From Bacteroidales bacterium (GTDB lineage Bacteria > Bacteroidota > Bacteroidia > Bacteroidales > Muribaculaceae): a stretch of DNA of 9,323 nt. This document shows positions 1 to 6,700 of the stretch, one piece after another. A model generated the notes under the pieces. That model searched no databases. It had not been told where the DNA came from and worked only from the letters and a program-made list of their open reading frames with translations. Location: assembly GCA_900755985.1 (NCBI GenBank), contig CAAEIL010000030.1, positions 1 to 9,323 of the forward strand. Reading direction: 5' to 3'. The number at the start of each line of letters is the position of its first letter. Position 1 is the stretch's first letter. Position numbers and translations under genes: made by a program.

Positions 1-63
1 CTTCCTCCCGAATCGCTATACGTTTACTGCGGGGCAAACTCTGAAATTTTATCATCTCTTTGA
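1..63 (+). other. Possible 3' end of an upstream gene (frame undecided)
   Basis: Two + strand frames are open from the window edge and stop just before or inside the terminator at 60-86. One stops with TGA at 61-63 (last residues NSEILSSL), the other with TGA at 42-44 (last residues RLLRGKL). The following intrinsic terminator suggests that a + strand gene ends about here, but at most 20 codons are visible. I recognise no family and cannot choose the frame. The stretch could also be only 3' untranslated sequence. Confidence 0.3.
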
Positions 64-86
64 CTCTTTTATGAGTCAACTTTTTT
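60..86 (+). terminator. Intrinsic terminator of the upstream transcription unit
   Basis: A perfect 7-bp stem (TTGACTC at 60-66 with GAGTCAA at 73-79), loop TTTTAT, is followed by C and six T at 81-86. This is the form of a Rho-independent terminator for transcription coming from the left. The opposite strand has no T-run after the hairpin, so it looks one-directional. It would insulate the thiamine operon from its upstream neighbour. Confidence 0.7.
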
Positions 87-136
87 CAGGGCGAGACACC
101 CTCTCTGGGAAAAAGATATTGCCATAGGGGGATTAT

Positions 137-168
137 TCTGAAGAAGTTATTGCAAAGGCTTAGGTTTG
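137..168 (+). promoter_or_regulatory. Possible distal Bacteroidetes-type promoter
   Basis: TAGGTTTG at 161-168 matches the -7 consensus TAnnTTTG of Bacteroidetes promoters. A weak -33-like TCTG lies at 137-140, separated by 20 bp, the same spacing as in the stronger promoter at 240-271. It could start a longer leader for the thiamine operon. The -33 match is poor and short motifs occur by chance, so this is tentative. Confidence 0.3.
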
Positions 169-193
169 GGGAGATAGAGTCTCACTAAAAATT

Positions 194-221
194 TATAAAA
201 TTTCGCCCTATAAAATTTCGC
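194..221 (+). repeat. Two copies of a 13-bp direct repeat upstream of the promoter
   Basis: TATAAAATTTCGC occurs at 194-206 and again, identically, at 209-221, giving a 15-bp period with a CC spacer. The pair lies about 20-45 bp upstream of the -33 element of the promoter at 240-271. That is a position where an activator or an AT-rich UP-like element could act. The function is unknown. Confidence 0.55.
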
Positions 222-239
222 AACTTTTTAAGATAAAAA

Positions 240-271
240 CTTGTTTTTAGATTAATAATGTTGTAATTTTG
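240..271 (+). promoter_or_regulatory. Probable promoter of the thiamine operon
   Basis: TAATTTTG at 264-271 is a perfect match to the Bacteroidetes -7 element TAnnTTTG. CTTG at 240-243 lies 20 bp upstream and fits the -33 element TTTG with one mismatch. Transcription would start near 275-279, just ahead of the TPP aptamer, which is where a riboswitch promoter should be. The housekeeping sigma factor of Bacteroidetes is the expected reader; this is inferred from sequence only. Confidence 0.65.
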
Positions 272-288
272 GATGTCGTTTCGACCGA

Positions 289-370
289 CATCTCGGGGGT
301 GCTGCACATCACTGCGGCTGAGATTATACCCTTTGAACCCGTCGCCGGGTAATGCCGGCAAGGAAGAGAA
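289..370 (+). promoter_or_regulatory. TPP riboswitch aptamer (THI element)
   Basis: The conserved TPP aptamer elements appear in order: P1 5' strand TCTC (291-294), GGGGGTGC (295-302), a P3 stem GCTGC/GCGGC (301-305 with 314-318), the invariant TGAGA (319-323) that contacts the pyrimidine ring, ACCC (328-331) closing P2 with GGGT (297-300), the TTTGAACC segment, the P5 hairpin GCCGG/CCGGC (344-348 with 355-359) around the conserved GTAATG loop, and the P1 3' strand GAGA (366-369). The aptamer binds thiamine pyrophosphate, normally lowering expression of downstream biosynthetic genes. Its place ahead of thiD fits feedback control of the whole operon. Confidence 0.95.
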
Positions 371-400
371 TTATCAATGTGCTTTTGAGCGCCACTCCCG

Positions 401-459
401 AGATTCGAATTGCATGGATTTGTCTGAGACTGCTTGCAATACGAATCTTTTTTTGTTTT
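401..459 (+). terminator. Intrinsic terminator in the riboswitch expression platform
   Basis: AGATTCG (401-407) pairs with CGAATCT (442-448), and ATTGCA (409-414) pairs with TGCAAT (435-440). The two helices are separated by one A/A mismatch, giving 13 bp around a 20-nt loop. T448-T454 followed by GTTTT forms the U-tract. Lying between the TPP aptamer and thiD, it is best read as the switchable terminator: TPP bound, P1 closed, terminator forms and transcription stops. A strong antiterminator partner is not obvious by eye; the best local candidate is GAATT (368-372) in the P1 3' strand with GATTC (402-406), five pairs including one G-U. Confidence 0.8.
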
Positions 460-460
460 C

Positions 461-527
461 GGCATATCTATGCCAAGGCTCTGATGAGCATATAATTTTA
501 TCATACCTGACATAAACTTTTTCTGAT
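461..527 (+). other. Leader between riboswitch terminator and thiD
   Basis: This AT-rich stretch holds two short hairpins: GGCAT/ATGCC (461-465 with 470-474) and GCTC/GAGC (478-481 with 486-489). No Shine-Dalgarno sequence precedes the thiD ATG, which is normal for Bacteroidetes. The hairpins are short enough to be chance; they could shape access to the thiD start. Confidence 0.35.
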
Positions 528-1391
528 ATGGAAAAAAACAAAAGTATCTGCAACAATGCTGTTTTCTATCCTACAATGATGACCATTGCAGGCTCGGACA
601 GTATCGGTGGTGCCGGAATTCAGGCAGATATCAAAACTGCGTCTGCCCTTGGCGTCTATGCCATGTCGGTAATCACTGCTGTTACGGCGCAAAATACATG
701 CCACGTAGCTTCCTATCAGACAATTAGCGGTGATTTGATAGCTCGGCAAATCGATACCGTTTGCGAAGATGTCATGCCAGATGCAATCAAGACCGGTATG
801 ATTCCGACGGCCGACGCTATACATGCCATAGCTGTGGCTATAAAAAAATGGAATATCAAAAATATTGTCGTAGACCCTGTAGCTGTAGCAACATCACGAG
901 ACAGGCTGTCCGACGATTCGGCTATCAATGCCATTGTCAGCGAGATTTTTCCTCTTGCCGATATTATAACACCCAATGTTTCTGAAGCCTCTCTTTATAC
1001 AGGACTGACACAAGTTCAGGTCAAATCATCTCCGGCAGAAGCTGCGCGTATGCTTCTTCAAATGGGACCTAAATACGTCCTTATCAAAGGCGGAGACACA
1101 CCTGACGGAGATAAAATCTGCGACTGTCTTTTTGGCTTCGATGGAAGTTGTGTCGACTTTAGACACCAACGCATCAACACCGTCAATACTCACGGAACAG
1201 GATGTTCGCTGTCATCGGCAATAGCATCTTTCCTTGCTTTGGGCTATAGTATCGACAATGCTGTATCAGAAGCCGAACAATTCATAATCCGGGCCATTTA
1301 TGCAGGCTCAAAAATTAAATTCGGCAATGGTCATGGCCCGATAAATCATCTTATCAACCTGCAATGCGAGCATTACAAGACATCGAAATAA
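528..1391 (+). CDS. thiD: Hydroxymethylpyrimidine / phosphomethylpyrimidine kinase ThiD
   Basis: This ribokinase-fold enzyme phosphorylates HMP and then HMP-P to HMP-PP, the pyrimidine donor for ThiE, in the cytoplasm. The 287 residues are slightly longer than the usual ~265 because of a 16-residue N-terminal extension before MTIAGSDS. Motifs in order: substrate-binding AGSDSIGGAGIQADIKT (21-37), SVITAVTAQNT (47-57), VDPV (115-118), the TPN segment (148-150), IKGGD (186-190), the catalytic anion-hole HGTGC (222-226) and the C-terminal GNGHGPINH (266-274). The motif usually read as DPVMVATSGD is DPVAVATSRD here (Met to Ala at 119, Gly to Arg at 124). A start at 576 (Met17) is possible, but 528 is the first ATG after the leader. 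First gene of the operon, 41 bp before thiS. Confidence 0.95.
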   Translation: MEKNKSICNNAVFYPTMMTIAGSDSIGGAGIQADIKTASALGVYAMSVITAVTAQNTCHVASYQTISGDLIARQIDTVCEDVMPDAIKTGMIPTADAIHAIAVAIKKWNIKNIVVDPVAVATSRDRLSDDSAINAIVSEIFPLADIITPNVSEASLYTGLTQVQVKSSPAEAARMLLQMGPKYVLIKGGDTPDGDKICDCLFGFDGSCVDFRHQRINTVNTHGTGCSLSSAIASFLALGYSIDNAVSEAEQFIIRAIYAGSKIKFGNGHGPINHLINLQCEHYKTSK

Positions 1392-1432
1392 ACTACTTAG
1401 TTTTAAATAATTATAACATTACATCTAAAAAA

Positions 1433-1633
1433 ATGAAAGTAATAGTTAACGGAAAAGCAATCGAGCTTGGCGATGGAGCTACTGTCGCCGAACTGGCTAC
1501 AAAACTGGGACTGCCCGAGCGAGGCTCCGCTATAGCTATAGCATCGAATGTCATCCCTCGCTCAGCATGGGCCGAACACCGTCTTTGCGAGAATGACGAA
1601 GTAGTTGTAATCTCAGCCGCTTACGGCGGCTGA
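1433..1633 (+). CDS. thiS: Sulfur carrier protein ThiS
   Basis: A 66-residue ubiquitin-like (beta-grasp) protein that carries the thiazole sulfur as a C-terminal thiocarboxylate. The length is typical of the family. It starts MKVIVNGK, has the VAELATKLGL helix region, and ends in SAAYGG with the essential terminal Gly-Gly, which ThiF adenylates. The open frame runs back to 1364 inside the end of thiD, but the ATG at 1433 gives the normal ThiS N-terminus and is preceded by A-rich sequence. It lies 41 bp after thiD and 9 bp before the TenI-like gene. Confidence 0.95.
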   Translation: MKVIVNGKAIELGDGATVAELATKLGLPERGSAIAIASNVIPRSAWAEHRLCENDEVVVISAAYGG

Positions 1634-1642
1634 CGAAGCTCT

Positions 1643-2215
1643 ATGGACAGTTTTAAACTAATAGCAATCACCCCCGCCGAGGTTTTCGACGGCGAAGTTG
1701 AAGCCATCATCGAACTCCTCGACAATGGTTACGATCGCGTCCACATTCGTCACCCGCACTATGCTAAAGATGCTATAAGGCGCTTAATTTCAGCCATTCC
1801 GGCAGAATTGCACTCGCGTCTTTCGCTTCACGATTGCCATGAACTCGCCATCGAATTTCCTTCAGTAGGCATCCACCTCAACGCCCGTAATCCCATAGCG
1901 CCAGCAAATTTTCGTAAAATTTTGTCCATGAGCTGCCACGCCCTCGACCAAATTGAAAATGCCCGGCAACAAGCTTGCGACTACTGCTTTCTTTCGCCCA
2001 TATACGATTCCATATCAAAACCGGGATACCTTGCCAAATTCAGACTCACTCCCGAACTAAGAACCGTCATTTCAAAGATGCCCACAATAGCACTCGGCGG
2101 AGTCACACCCGACAAGTTTGACGAGCTGAGACAATTCGGATTCGCGGGAGCAGCCATGCTTGGGGCTGCATGGAATAGCAAACAATACAACAAGCAATTA
2201 AATTGGAAACATTAG
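1643..2215 (+). CDS. TenI/ThiE-family protein (thiazole tautomerase-like or second thiamine phosphate synthase)
   Basis: A 190-residue TIM-barrel protein of the thiamine phosphate synthase/TenI superfamily, shorter than ThiE next door (220). Visible signatures: HIRHP (34-38), LHDCHELA (62-69), GIHLN (76-80), SCHALDQ (97-103), LSPIYDSISKPG (117-128) and ALGGVTPDKF (150-159). The SKPG segment resembles TenI, which speeds isomerisation of the ThiG product in Bacillus. The TSTKEK-type loop of true ThiE is missing. However, the residue matching the TenI catalytic histidine appears to be Pro119, so tautomerase activity is uncertain. The gene overlaps the next one by 13 bp, suggesting coupled translation. 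Family membership is sure; the exact reaction is not. Confidence 0.8.
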   Translation: MDSFKLIAITPAEVFDGEVEAIIELLDNGYDRVHIRHPHYAKDAIRRLISAIPAELHSRLSLHDCHELAIEFPSVGIHLNARNPIAPANFRKILSMSCHALDQIENARQQACDYCFLSPIYDSISKPGYLAKFRLTPELRTVISKMPTIALGGVTPDKFDELRQFGFAGAAMLGAAWNSKQYNKQLNWKH

Positions 2216-2865
2216 ACAATAGATTTAAACTTCAATTCATCACCGACTGTCCTGATGCACAAGAGACAATGGCTCAGGTAAGACAGGTTTGGGCCGGAGG
2301 CTGCCGCTTTGTGCAGATACGCATGAAGCACGCGGCCAACGATGAAATTGGCTATGTCTTGAAGACTTTATGTCCCGAAGCCGAAGCTCTGGGCGCACGC
2401 CTTGTTGTCGATGACCATGTCGAGCTGGCACACTTATGCCATGGAGTGCATTTGGGTCGTAACGATATGTCTCCGGCCAAAGCACGAGCAATCCTCGGCC
2501 CTGACAAAATGATTGGTGTGACAGTCAACGACCTTAGCGACATTGACCGTTTATTGTCATTCGGAAAGGTCGTTTTCGATTCGATAGGACTTGGCCCGTG
2601 GCGATTCACATCGACAAAAGAAAAAATAGCCCCGACATTAGGTTTAGACGGCACGAGACATTTGATTGAAGCCCTCCGCAATCAAGGCATCTACAAACCG
2701 GTCTACGCCATAGGTGGCATTACCGAAGACGACCTCTCCGCTTTGGCTCAAACCGGAGCATACGGAATCGCTATATCATCGGCAATTGGCCGAAGCAGCT
2801 CTCCGTGTGACAGTACAAAGAATTTTATTCACGCAATTTACAAATATCTTAAAGACAAAAATTAA
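2203..2865 (+). CDS. thiE: Thiamine phosphate synthase ThiE
   Basis: Couples HMP-PP with thiazole phosphate to give thiamine phosphate and pyrophosphate. Family motifs: FKLQFIT as the first barrel strand (8-14), QIRMK (38-42), VVDDHVELA (68-76) with the metal-binding Asp, GVHLGRNDM (81-89), IGLGP (128-132), the pyrophosphate-binding TSTKEK (136-141) and AIGGI (169-173). At 220 residues it has the normal length. The start is probably TTG at 2203: the first in-frame ATG (2269) would remove the first barrel strand, and no ATG lies nearer. ATT at 2197 is a less likely alternative. It overlaps the TenI-like gene by 13 bp and ends 15 bp before thiG. Confidence 0.93.
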   Translation: METLDNRFKLQFITDCPDAQETMAQVRQVWAGGCRFVQIRMKHAANDEIGYVLKTLCPEAEALGARLVVDDHVELAHLCHGVHLGRNDMSPAKARAILGPDKMIGVTVNDLSDIDRLLSFGKVVFDSIGLGPWRFTSTKEKIAPTLGLDGTRHLIEALRNQGIYKPVYAIGGITEDDLSALAQTGAYGIAISSAIGRSSSPCDSTKNFIHAIYKYLKDKN

Positions 2866-2880
2866 ACTAAAATTTAATAT

Positions 2881-3663
2881 ATGAACAAAGACATTTTGAC
2901 AATCGGCGGACATGAGTTCTCATCAAGACTATTTGTCGGAACCGGTAAATTCTCGTCACCGGAGACCATGCTCAAAGCCGTAGTCGCTTCGGGGTCACAG
3001 ATGATAACTGTGGCCATGAAACGCGTAAATATGATGAACGAGGCCACCGACGACATGCTTACTCACATCAACCGCGAACATGTACAACTACTTCCTAATA
3101 CATCGGGAGTACGCGATGCAGCTGAGGCCATTTTGGCAGCTCGCCTTTCACGCGAAGTTTTCGGTACATCATTTATCAAACTTGAAATTCATCCCGACCC
3201 TAAATATCTGCTTCCCGACCCGGTTGAAACACTAAAAGCGGTTGAGACTCTTGCCAAAGAAGGCTTTATCGTTCTCCCCTATATCCAGGCCGACCCGGTT
3301 CTGTGCAAACGTCTTGAAGAAGCGGGAGCAGCAGCAGTCATGCCTTTGGGCGCACCCATCGGGACCAACAAAGGTCTTCTCACCAAAGATTTCCTCGAAA
3401 TAATAATCGAGCAGTCAAACATTCCGGTTGTCGTAGATGCCGGTCTCGGTCTTCCCTCGCATGCCGCAGCCGCCATGGAGATGGGCGCTGACGCCGTGCT
3501 TGTCAATACTGCTATTGCAGTCGCTGACAACCCCGTAGAAATGGCTCAGGCCTTCGACCTCGCTGTCCGCGCCGGCCGTCAGGGATACCTCGCCGGTCCG
3601 GGAGCGACTTCATCGCACGCTGTTGCCACTTCGCCTCTGACTTCGTTCCTCGACAAGCTATAA
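2881..3663 (+). CDS. thiG: Thiazole synthase ThiG
   Basis: This TIM-barrel enzyme builds the thiazole phosphate from DXP, dehydroglycine and the sulfur of ThiS-thiocarboxylate. At 260 residues it has the family length. Visible features: FVGTGKF (18-24), VAMKRVN (44-50), LLPNTSG (70-76), the Schiff-base lysine in FIKLE (K100), LLPDP, the VMPLGAPIGTNKGL phosphate-binding segment, VVDAGLG and the NTAIAVA segment near the C-terminus. ThiG normally works as a complex with ThiS or ThiH, both encoded in this operon. The ATG at 2881 is preceded by an AT-rich 15-bp gap. Confidence 0.97.
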   Translation: MNKDILTIGGHEFSSRLFVGTGKFSSPETMLKAVVASGSQMITVAMKRVNMMNEATDDMLTHINREHVQLLPNTSGVRDAAEAILAARLSREVFGTSFIKLEIHPDPKYLLPDPVETLKAVETLAKEGFIVLPYIQADPVLCKRLEEAGAAAVMPLGAPIGTNKGLLTKDFLEIIIEQSNIPVVVDAGLGLPSHAAAAMEMGADAVLVNTAIAVADNPVEMAQAFDLAVRAGRQGYLAGPGATSSHAVATSPLTSFLDKL

Positions 3664-3745
3664 AATTCGCGGACATTGCTTTTTATCCGCCGAGGCATAC
3701 CTTTTTAGAATACTATTTTACTACACCTTAATTCATAACTGAAAA
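3664..3745 (+). other. thiG-thiC intergenic gap with weak hairpins
   Basis: This 82-bp gap is the largest inside the operon. It holds a 5-bp stem GCGGA/TCCGC (3669-3673 with 3686-3690) and a 3-bp AGG/CCT hairpin (3693-3695 with 3700-3702) followed by TTTT. Neither is a convincing terminator. I see no TAnnTTTG promoter element. The hairpins could slow polymerase or act as an RNA processing site that sets thiC dosage relative to thiG. Confidence 0.35.
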
Positions 3746-5464
3746 ATGAAAGTTGATAATATTGACGTCTCGTCTTATCCAAATTCAGAGAAAATATATG
3801 TCCGGGGCGAAATGCACCCTGAAATACGCGTAGCCATGCGACGCGTACACCAATATCCTACAGTCAAAATCGAAAACGGCAAACGCGTAGAATATCCCAA
3901 CGACGATGTTACCGTCTATGATACAAGCGGCCCATACACCGACCCCGAATACACCGTAGATATCGAACGTGGATTGCCCCGCATACGCGAACAATGGATC
4001 GAGCAGCGCGGCGACACCAAGCGTCTTGCCGAAATAACCAGCGAATACGGACGCAAACGTCAGAGCGACCCTGCTTTGGCTGCTGTACGCTTTCCCAACA
4101 CACATGCGCCGCGTGTCGCCTGCGCCGGCAGGCACGTCACACAAATGGCATACGCCCGCGCCGGTATCATAACTCCCGAAATGGAATATGTGGCAATTCG
4201 CGAAAACCTCGAAAACAAAAAACTCGGTATCGACAGCCACATCACTCCCGAATTTGTACGAAGCGAGATTGCCCGAGGCCGCGCTATCATTCCTGCAAAC
4301 ATCAATCACCCCGAATCTGAGCCATGTATCATCGGACGCAACTTCCTTGTCAAAATCAATACCAATATAGGCAATTCGGCACTTTCGTCAGGCATCGAAC
4401 AAGAAATAGCCAAAGCCGTCTGGAGTTGCTACTGGGGCGGTGACACACTAATGGACCTATCTACAGGCGACAACATTCACGAGACCCGCGAATGGATTGT
4501 CCGCAACTGTCCTGTTCCTGTAGGCACAGTACCCATTTATCAGGCACTCGAAAAAGTCAACGGAGACGTACGGCGACTTACCTGGGAGATATACCGAGAC
4601 ACACTTATCGAGCAAGCCGAACAGGGTGTTGACTACTTTACCATCCATGCCGGAGCGCTACGCGCGCACGCCGAACTTATTGGCGACAGACTTACCGGCT
4701 GCGTTTCACGTGGCGGCTCTATCATGACCGAATGGTGTGTCCTCCACAACCAGGAAAGTTTCCTGTACACACACTTTGATGAAATCTGCGAGATTCTTGC
4801 CGCATACGACGTTGCAGTGTCACTTGGCGACGGTATGCGCCCCGGCTCGATTCACGATGCCAACGACCGCGCCCAGTTCCTCGAACTTGATGTCCTTGGC
4901 GAGCTTTGTTCAAAAGCATGGGAGCATGACGTCCAGGTTATGATTGAAGGCCCGGGGCACGTACCTCTGAACAAAATCGTCGAAAACATGGACCGTGAAC
5001 TTGACAAATGTCATGAAGCACCTTTCTATACCTTAGGCCCGCTCACCACCGACATCGCACCCGGATATGACCACATAACATCGGCTATCGGCGGCGCTGT
5101 CATCGCCTCGCTGGGGACAGCCATGCTGTGCTATGTCACACCCAAAGAACATCTTTCGCTTCCCGACCTGGACGATGTTCGCCGAGGAGTCATCACTTTC
5201 AAAATTGCCGCACATGCGGCCGACCTCGCTAAGTCACATCCCGGAGCACAGGTACGTGACGACGCACTGTCTAAAGCCCGTTTCGAGTTCAGATGGAAAG
5301 ACCAATTCAATCTTTCGCTCGACCCGGCGCACGCCCGAGACATTTATATAGCATCACGACGCAATGCGCCCGACGCCGACGACCGCTTCTGCACTATGTG
5401 CGGCCCCAACTTCTGTGCCATGCGCATATCTCAGAATATCAATGACAAATGTCTCGAACAATAA
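3746..5464 (+). CDS. thiC: Phosphomethylpyrimidine synthase ThiC
   Basis: This radical SAM enzyme rearranges 5-aminoimidazole ribotide (AIR) into HMP-P. The 572 residues lack part of the N-terminal extension of the ~630-residue E. coli enzyme. Visible motifs: VRGEMHPEIRVAMRR near the N-terminus, NFLVKINTNIGNSA, the catalytic-domain SRGGSIMTEWC, EGPGHVP (401-407), PLTTDIAPGYDHI (from 432) and the C-terminal [4Fe-4S] motif CTMCGPNFC (C549, C552, C557). The cluster motif usually reads CGPKFC; Asn replaces Lys here without touching the cysteines. The ATG at 3746 follows GAAAA. It ends 30 bp before thiH. Confidence 0.98.
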   Translation: MKVDNIDVSSYPNSEKIYVRGEMHPEIRVAMRRVHQYPTVKIENGKRVEYPNDDVTVYDTSGPYTDPEYTVDIERGLPRIREQWIEQRGDTKRLAEITSEYGRKRQSDPALAAVRFPNTHAPRVACAGRHVTQMAYARAGIITPEMEYVAIRENLENKKLGIDSHITPEFVRSEIARGRAIIPANINHPESEPCIIGRNFLVKINTNIGNSALSSGIEQEIAKAVWSCYWGGDTLMDLSTGDNIHETREWIVRNCPVPVGTVPIYQALEKVNGDVRRLTWEIYRDTLIEQAEQGVDYFTIHAGALRAHAELIGDRLTGCVSRGGSIMTEWCVLHNQESFLYTHFDEICEILAAYDVAVSLGDGMRPGSIHDANDRAQFLELDVLGELCSKAWEHDVQVMIEGPGHVPLNKIVENMDRELDKCHEAPFYTLGPLTTDIAPGYDHITSAIGGAVIASLGTAMLCYVTPKEHLSLPDLDDVRRGVITFKIAAHAADLAKSHPGAQVRDDALSKARFEFRWKDQFNLSLDPAHARDIYIASRRNAPDADDRFCTMCGPNFCAMRISQNINDKCLEQ

Positions 5465-5494
5465 TACAGTCCGTCATTAATAAAAATAAAAAAG

Positions 5495-6700
5495 ATGGCA
5501 AATAAACTAAATCTGCACAACGACCCCGACGACCGCACAGGCTATGCCGACATCATAGGGCAATATGACTGGGACGAAACCGTCGCAAATTGTCGCGCCG
5601 TTACCGCCGACAAGGTCGAACGTGTCCTTGCCATAGCTCGCAAAAACTCACGGCGACTTACGCCCGATGAGTTTATGGCCCTGATTTCGCCGACTGCCGA
5701 AGCTTATCTTGAAGAGATGGCCATTCTTGCCCAACGCTTCACGCTCGAGAAATTCGGCCGTACCGTATCTCTTTTCATCCCGATGTACGTATCCAACGCA
5801 TGTTCCAACTGCTGCGTATACTGCGGATTCAATCACGCCAATCCTCTCGAACGCACCATACTGACCATGTCTCAGGTAAAAGACGAATGTGAGGCAATAC
5901 GCGCTCTGGGGCCTTTCGAAAACCTACTTATTGTCTCGGGAGAATTCCCTTCAATTTGCGGCACCGATTATTTCTGCAATGTCCTCGACACATGCCGGCC
6001 TTACTTCCACAACCTCACTATTGAAGTACAGCCAATGCGTACCGCCCAGTACAAAAAGCTCGTCGAACACGGACTGAACGGTGTGGTTTGCTTTCAGGAA
6101 ACCTACAATCGGACCAACTACAAGAAGTATCATCCGCGCGGCATTAAGTCGATATACGACTGGCGCCTGAACGGTTACGACCGTATGGGGCGTGCAGGTG
6201 TACACAAAATTGGCATGGGAGTACTCATTGGCCTTGAAGACTGGCGTGCCGATATGGTGATGCTCGCACGGCATCTGCGTTATCTGCAAAGCAAATACTG
6301 GCGTACACGATACAGTGTTAACTTTCCGCGCATGTGTCCGTCCGAGTCAGGCTTTCAGCCCAATGTCATTATGAGTGACCGCGAACTTGTCCAACTGACT
6401 CTTGCGTTCCGTATATTCGACCACGAAGCCGACATTTCATATTCGACACGCGAAAAACCCGCTTTGCGAGACAATATGATTCGCCTTGCAGTCACCTCGG
6501 TCAGTGCAGGAAGCCAGACCGACCCCGGAGGATACGCCTCCTGTCCCGACTCACTTGAACAATTCGAAGTAACCGATTCGAGATCGCCTCACGAGGTTGC
6601 CGAAGCAATACGTGCCGTCGGCTATGATCCCGTGTGGAAAGACTGGGACGCCTCGTTCGACATCATTGACAGCACCGATACCGAAGTAAGACATAAGTAA
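5495..6700 (+). CDS. thiH: 2-iminoacetate synthase ThiH
   Basis: A radical SAM lyase that cleaves tyrosine to dehydroglycine (2-iminoacetate) and p-cresol, supplying the C-N unit to ThiG. It is the oxygen-sensitive alternative to ThiO, consistent with an anaerobe. At 401 residues it is close to E. coli ThiH. The cluster-binding CX3CX2C is C103, C107, C110 within CSNCCVYCGF, with an extra Cys at 106. SGEFP follows as the SAM-binding GGE-like motif, and DPGGY near the C-terminus is typical of ThiH. The stop codon shares one base with the start of the thiF-like gene (TAATG), a sign of translational coupling. Confidence 0.97.
   Translation: MANKLNLHNDPDDRTGYADIIGQYDWDETVANCRAVTADKVERVLAIARKNSRRLTPDEFMALISPTAEAYLEEMAILAQRFTLEKFGRTVSLFIPMYVSNACSNCCVYCGFNHANPLERTILTMSQVKDECEAIRALGPFENLLIVSGEFPSICGTDYFCNVLDTCRPYFHNLTIEVQPMRTAQYKKLVEHGLNGVVCFQETYNRTNYKKYHPRGIKSIYDWRLNGYDRMGRAGVHKIGMGVLIGLEDWRADMVMLARHLRYLQSKYWRTRYSVNFPRMCPSESGFQPNVIMSDRELVQLTLAFRIFDHEADISYSTREKPALRDNMIRLAVTSVSAGSQTDPGGYASCPDSLEQFEVTDSRSPHEVAEAIRAVGYDPVWKDWDASFDIIDSTDTEVRHK

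Noticed and set aside
414..515. A 33-codon open frame in the leader (ATG at 414, TAA at 513-515) as a leader peptide
   Set aside because: It runs straight through the terminator hairpin and U-tract, has no recognisable content or run of regulatory codons, and the riboswitch already explains control. It looks like chance.
501..824. A 107-codon minus-strand open frame over the start of thiD
   Set aside because: It overlaps conserved ThiD motifs and the leader, and shows no protein family features. It is a shadow frame.
1364..1432. An upstream start for thiS that would add 23 residues
   Set aside because: It would overlap the end of thiD and put a non-ThiS extension before the usual MKVIVNGK N-terminus. 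ATG 1433 fits the family.
3664..3745. A separate promoter for thiC in the 82-bp gap
   Set aside because: No TAnnTTTG element with a suitable upstream TTTG is present, and no second TPP aptamer is seen.
3785..4309. A 174-codon minus-strand open frame inside thiC
   Set aside because: It is antisense to strongly conserved ThiC coding sequence. It has the composition expected from the codon bias of the other strand and no family signature.
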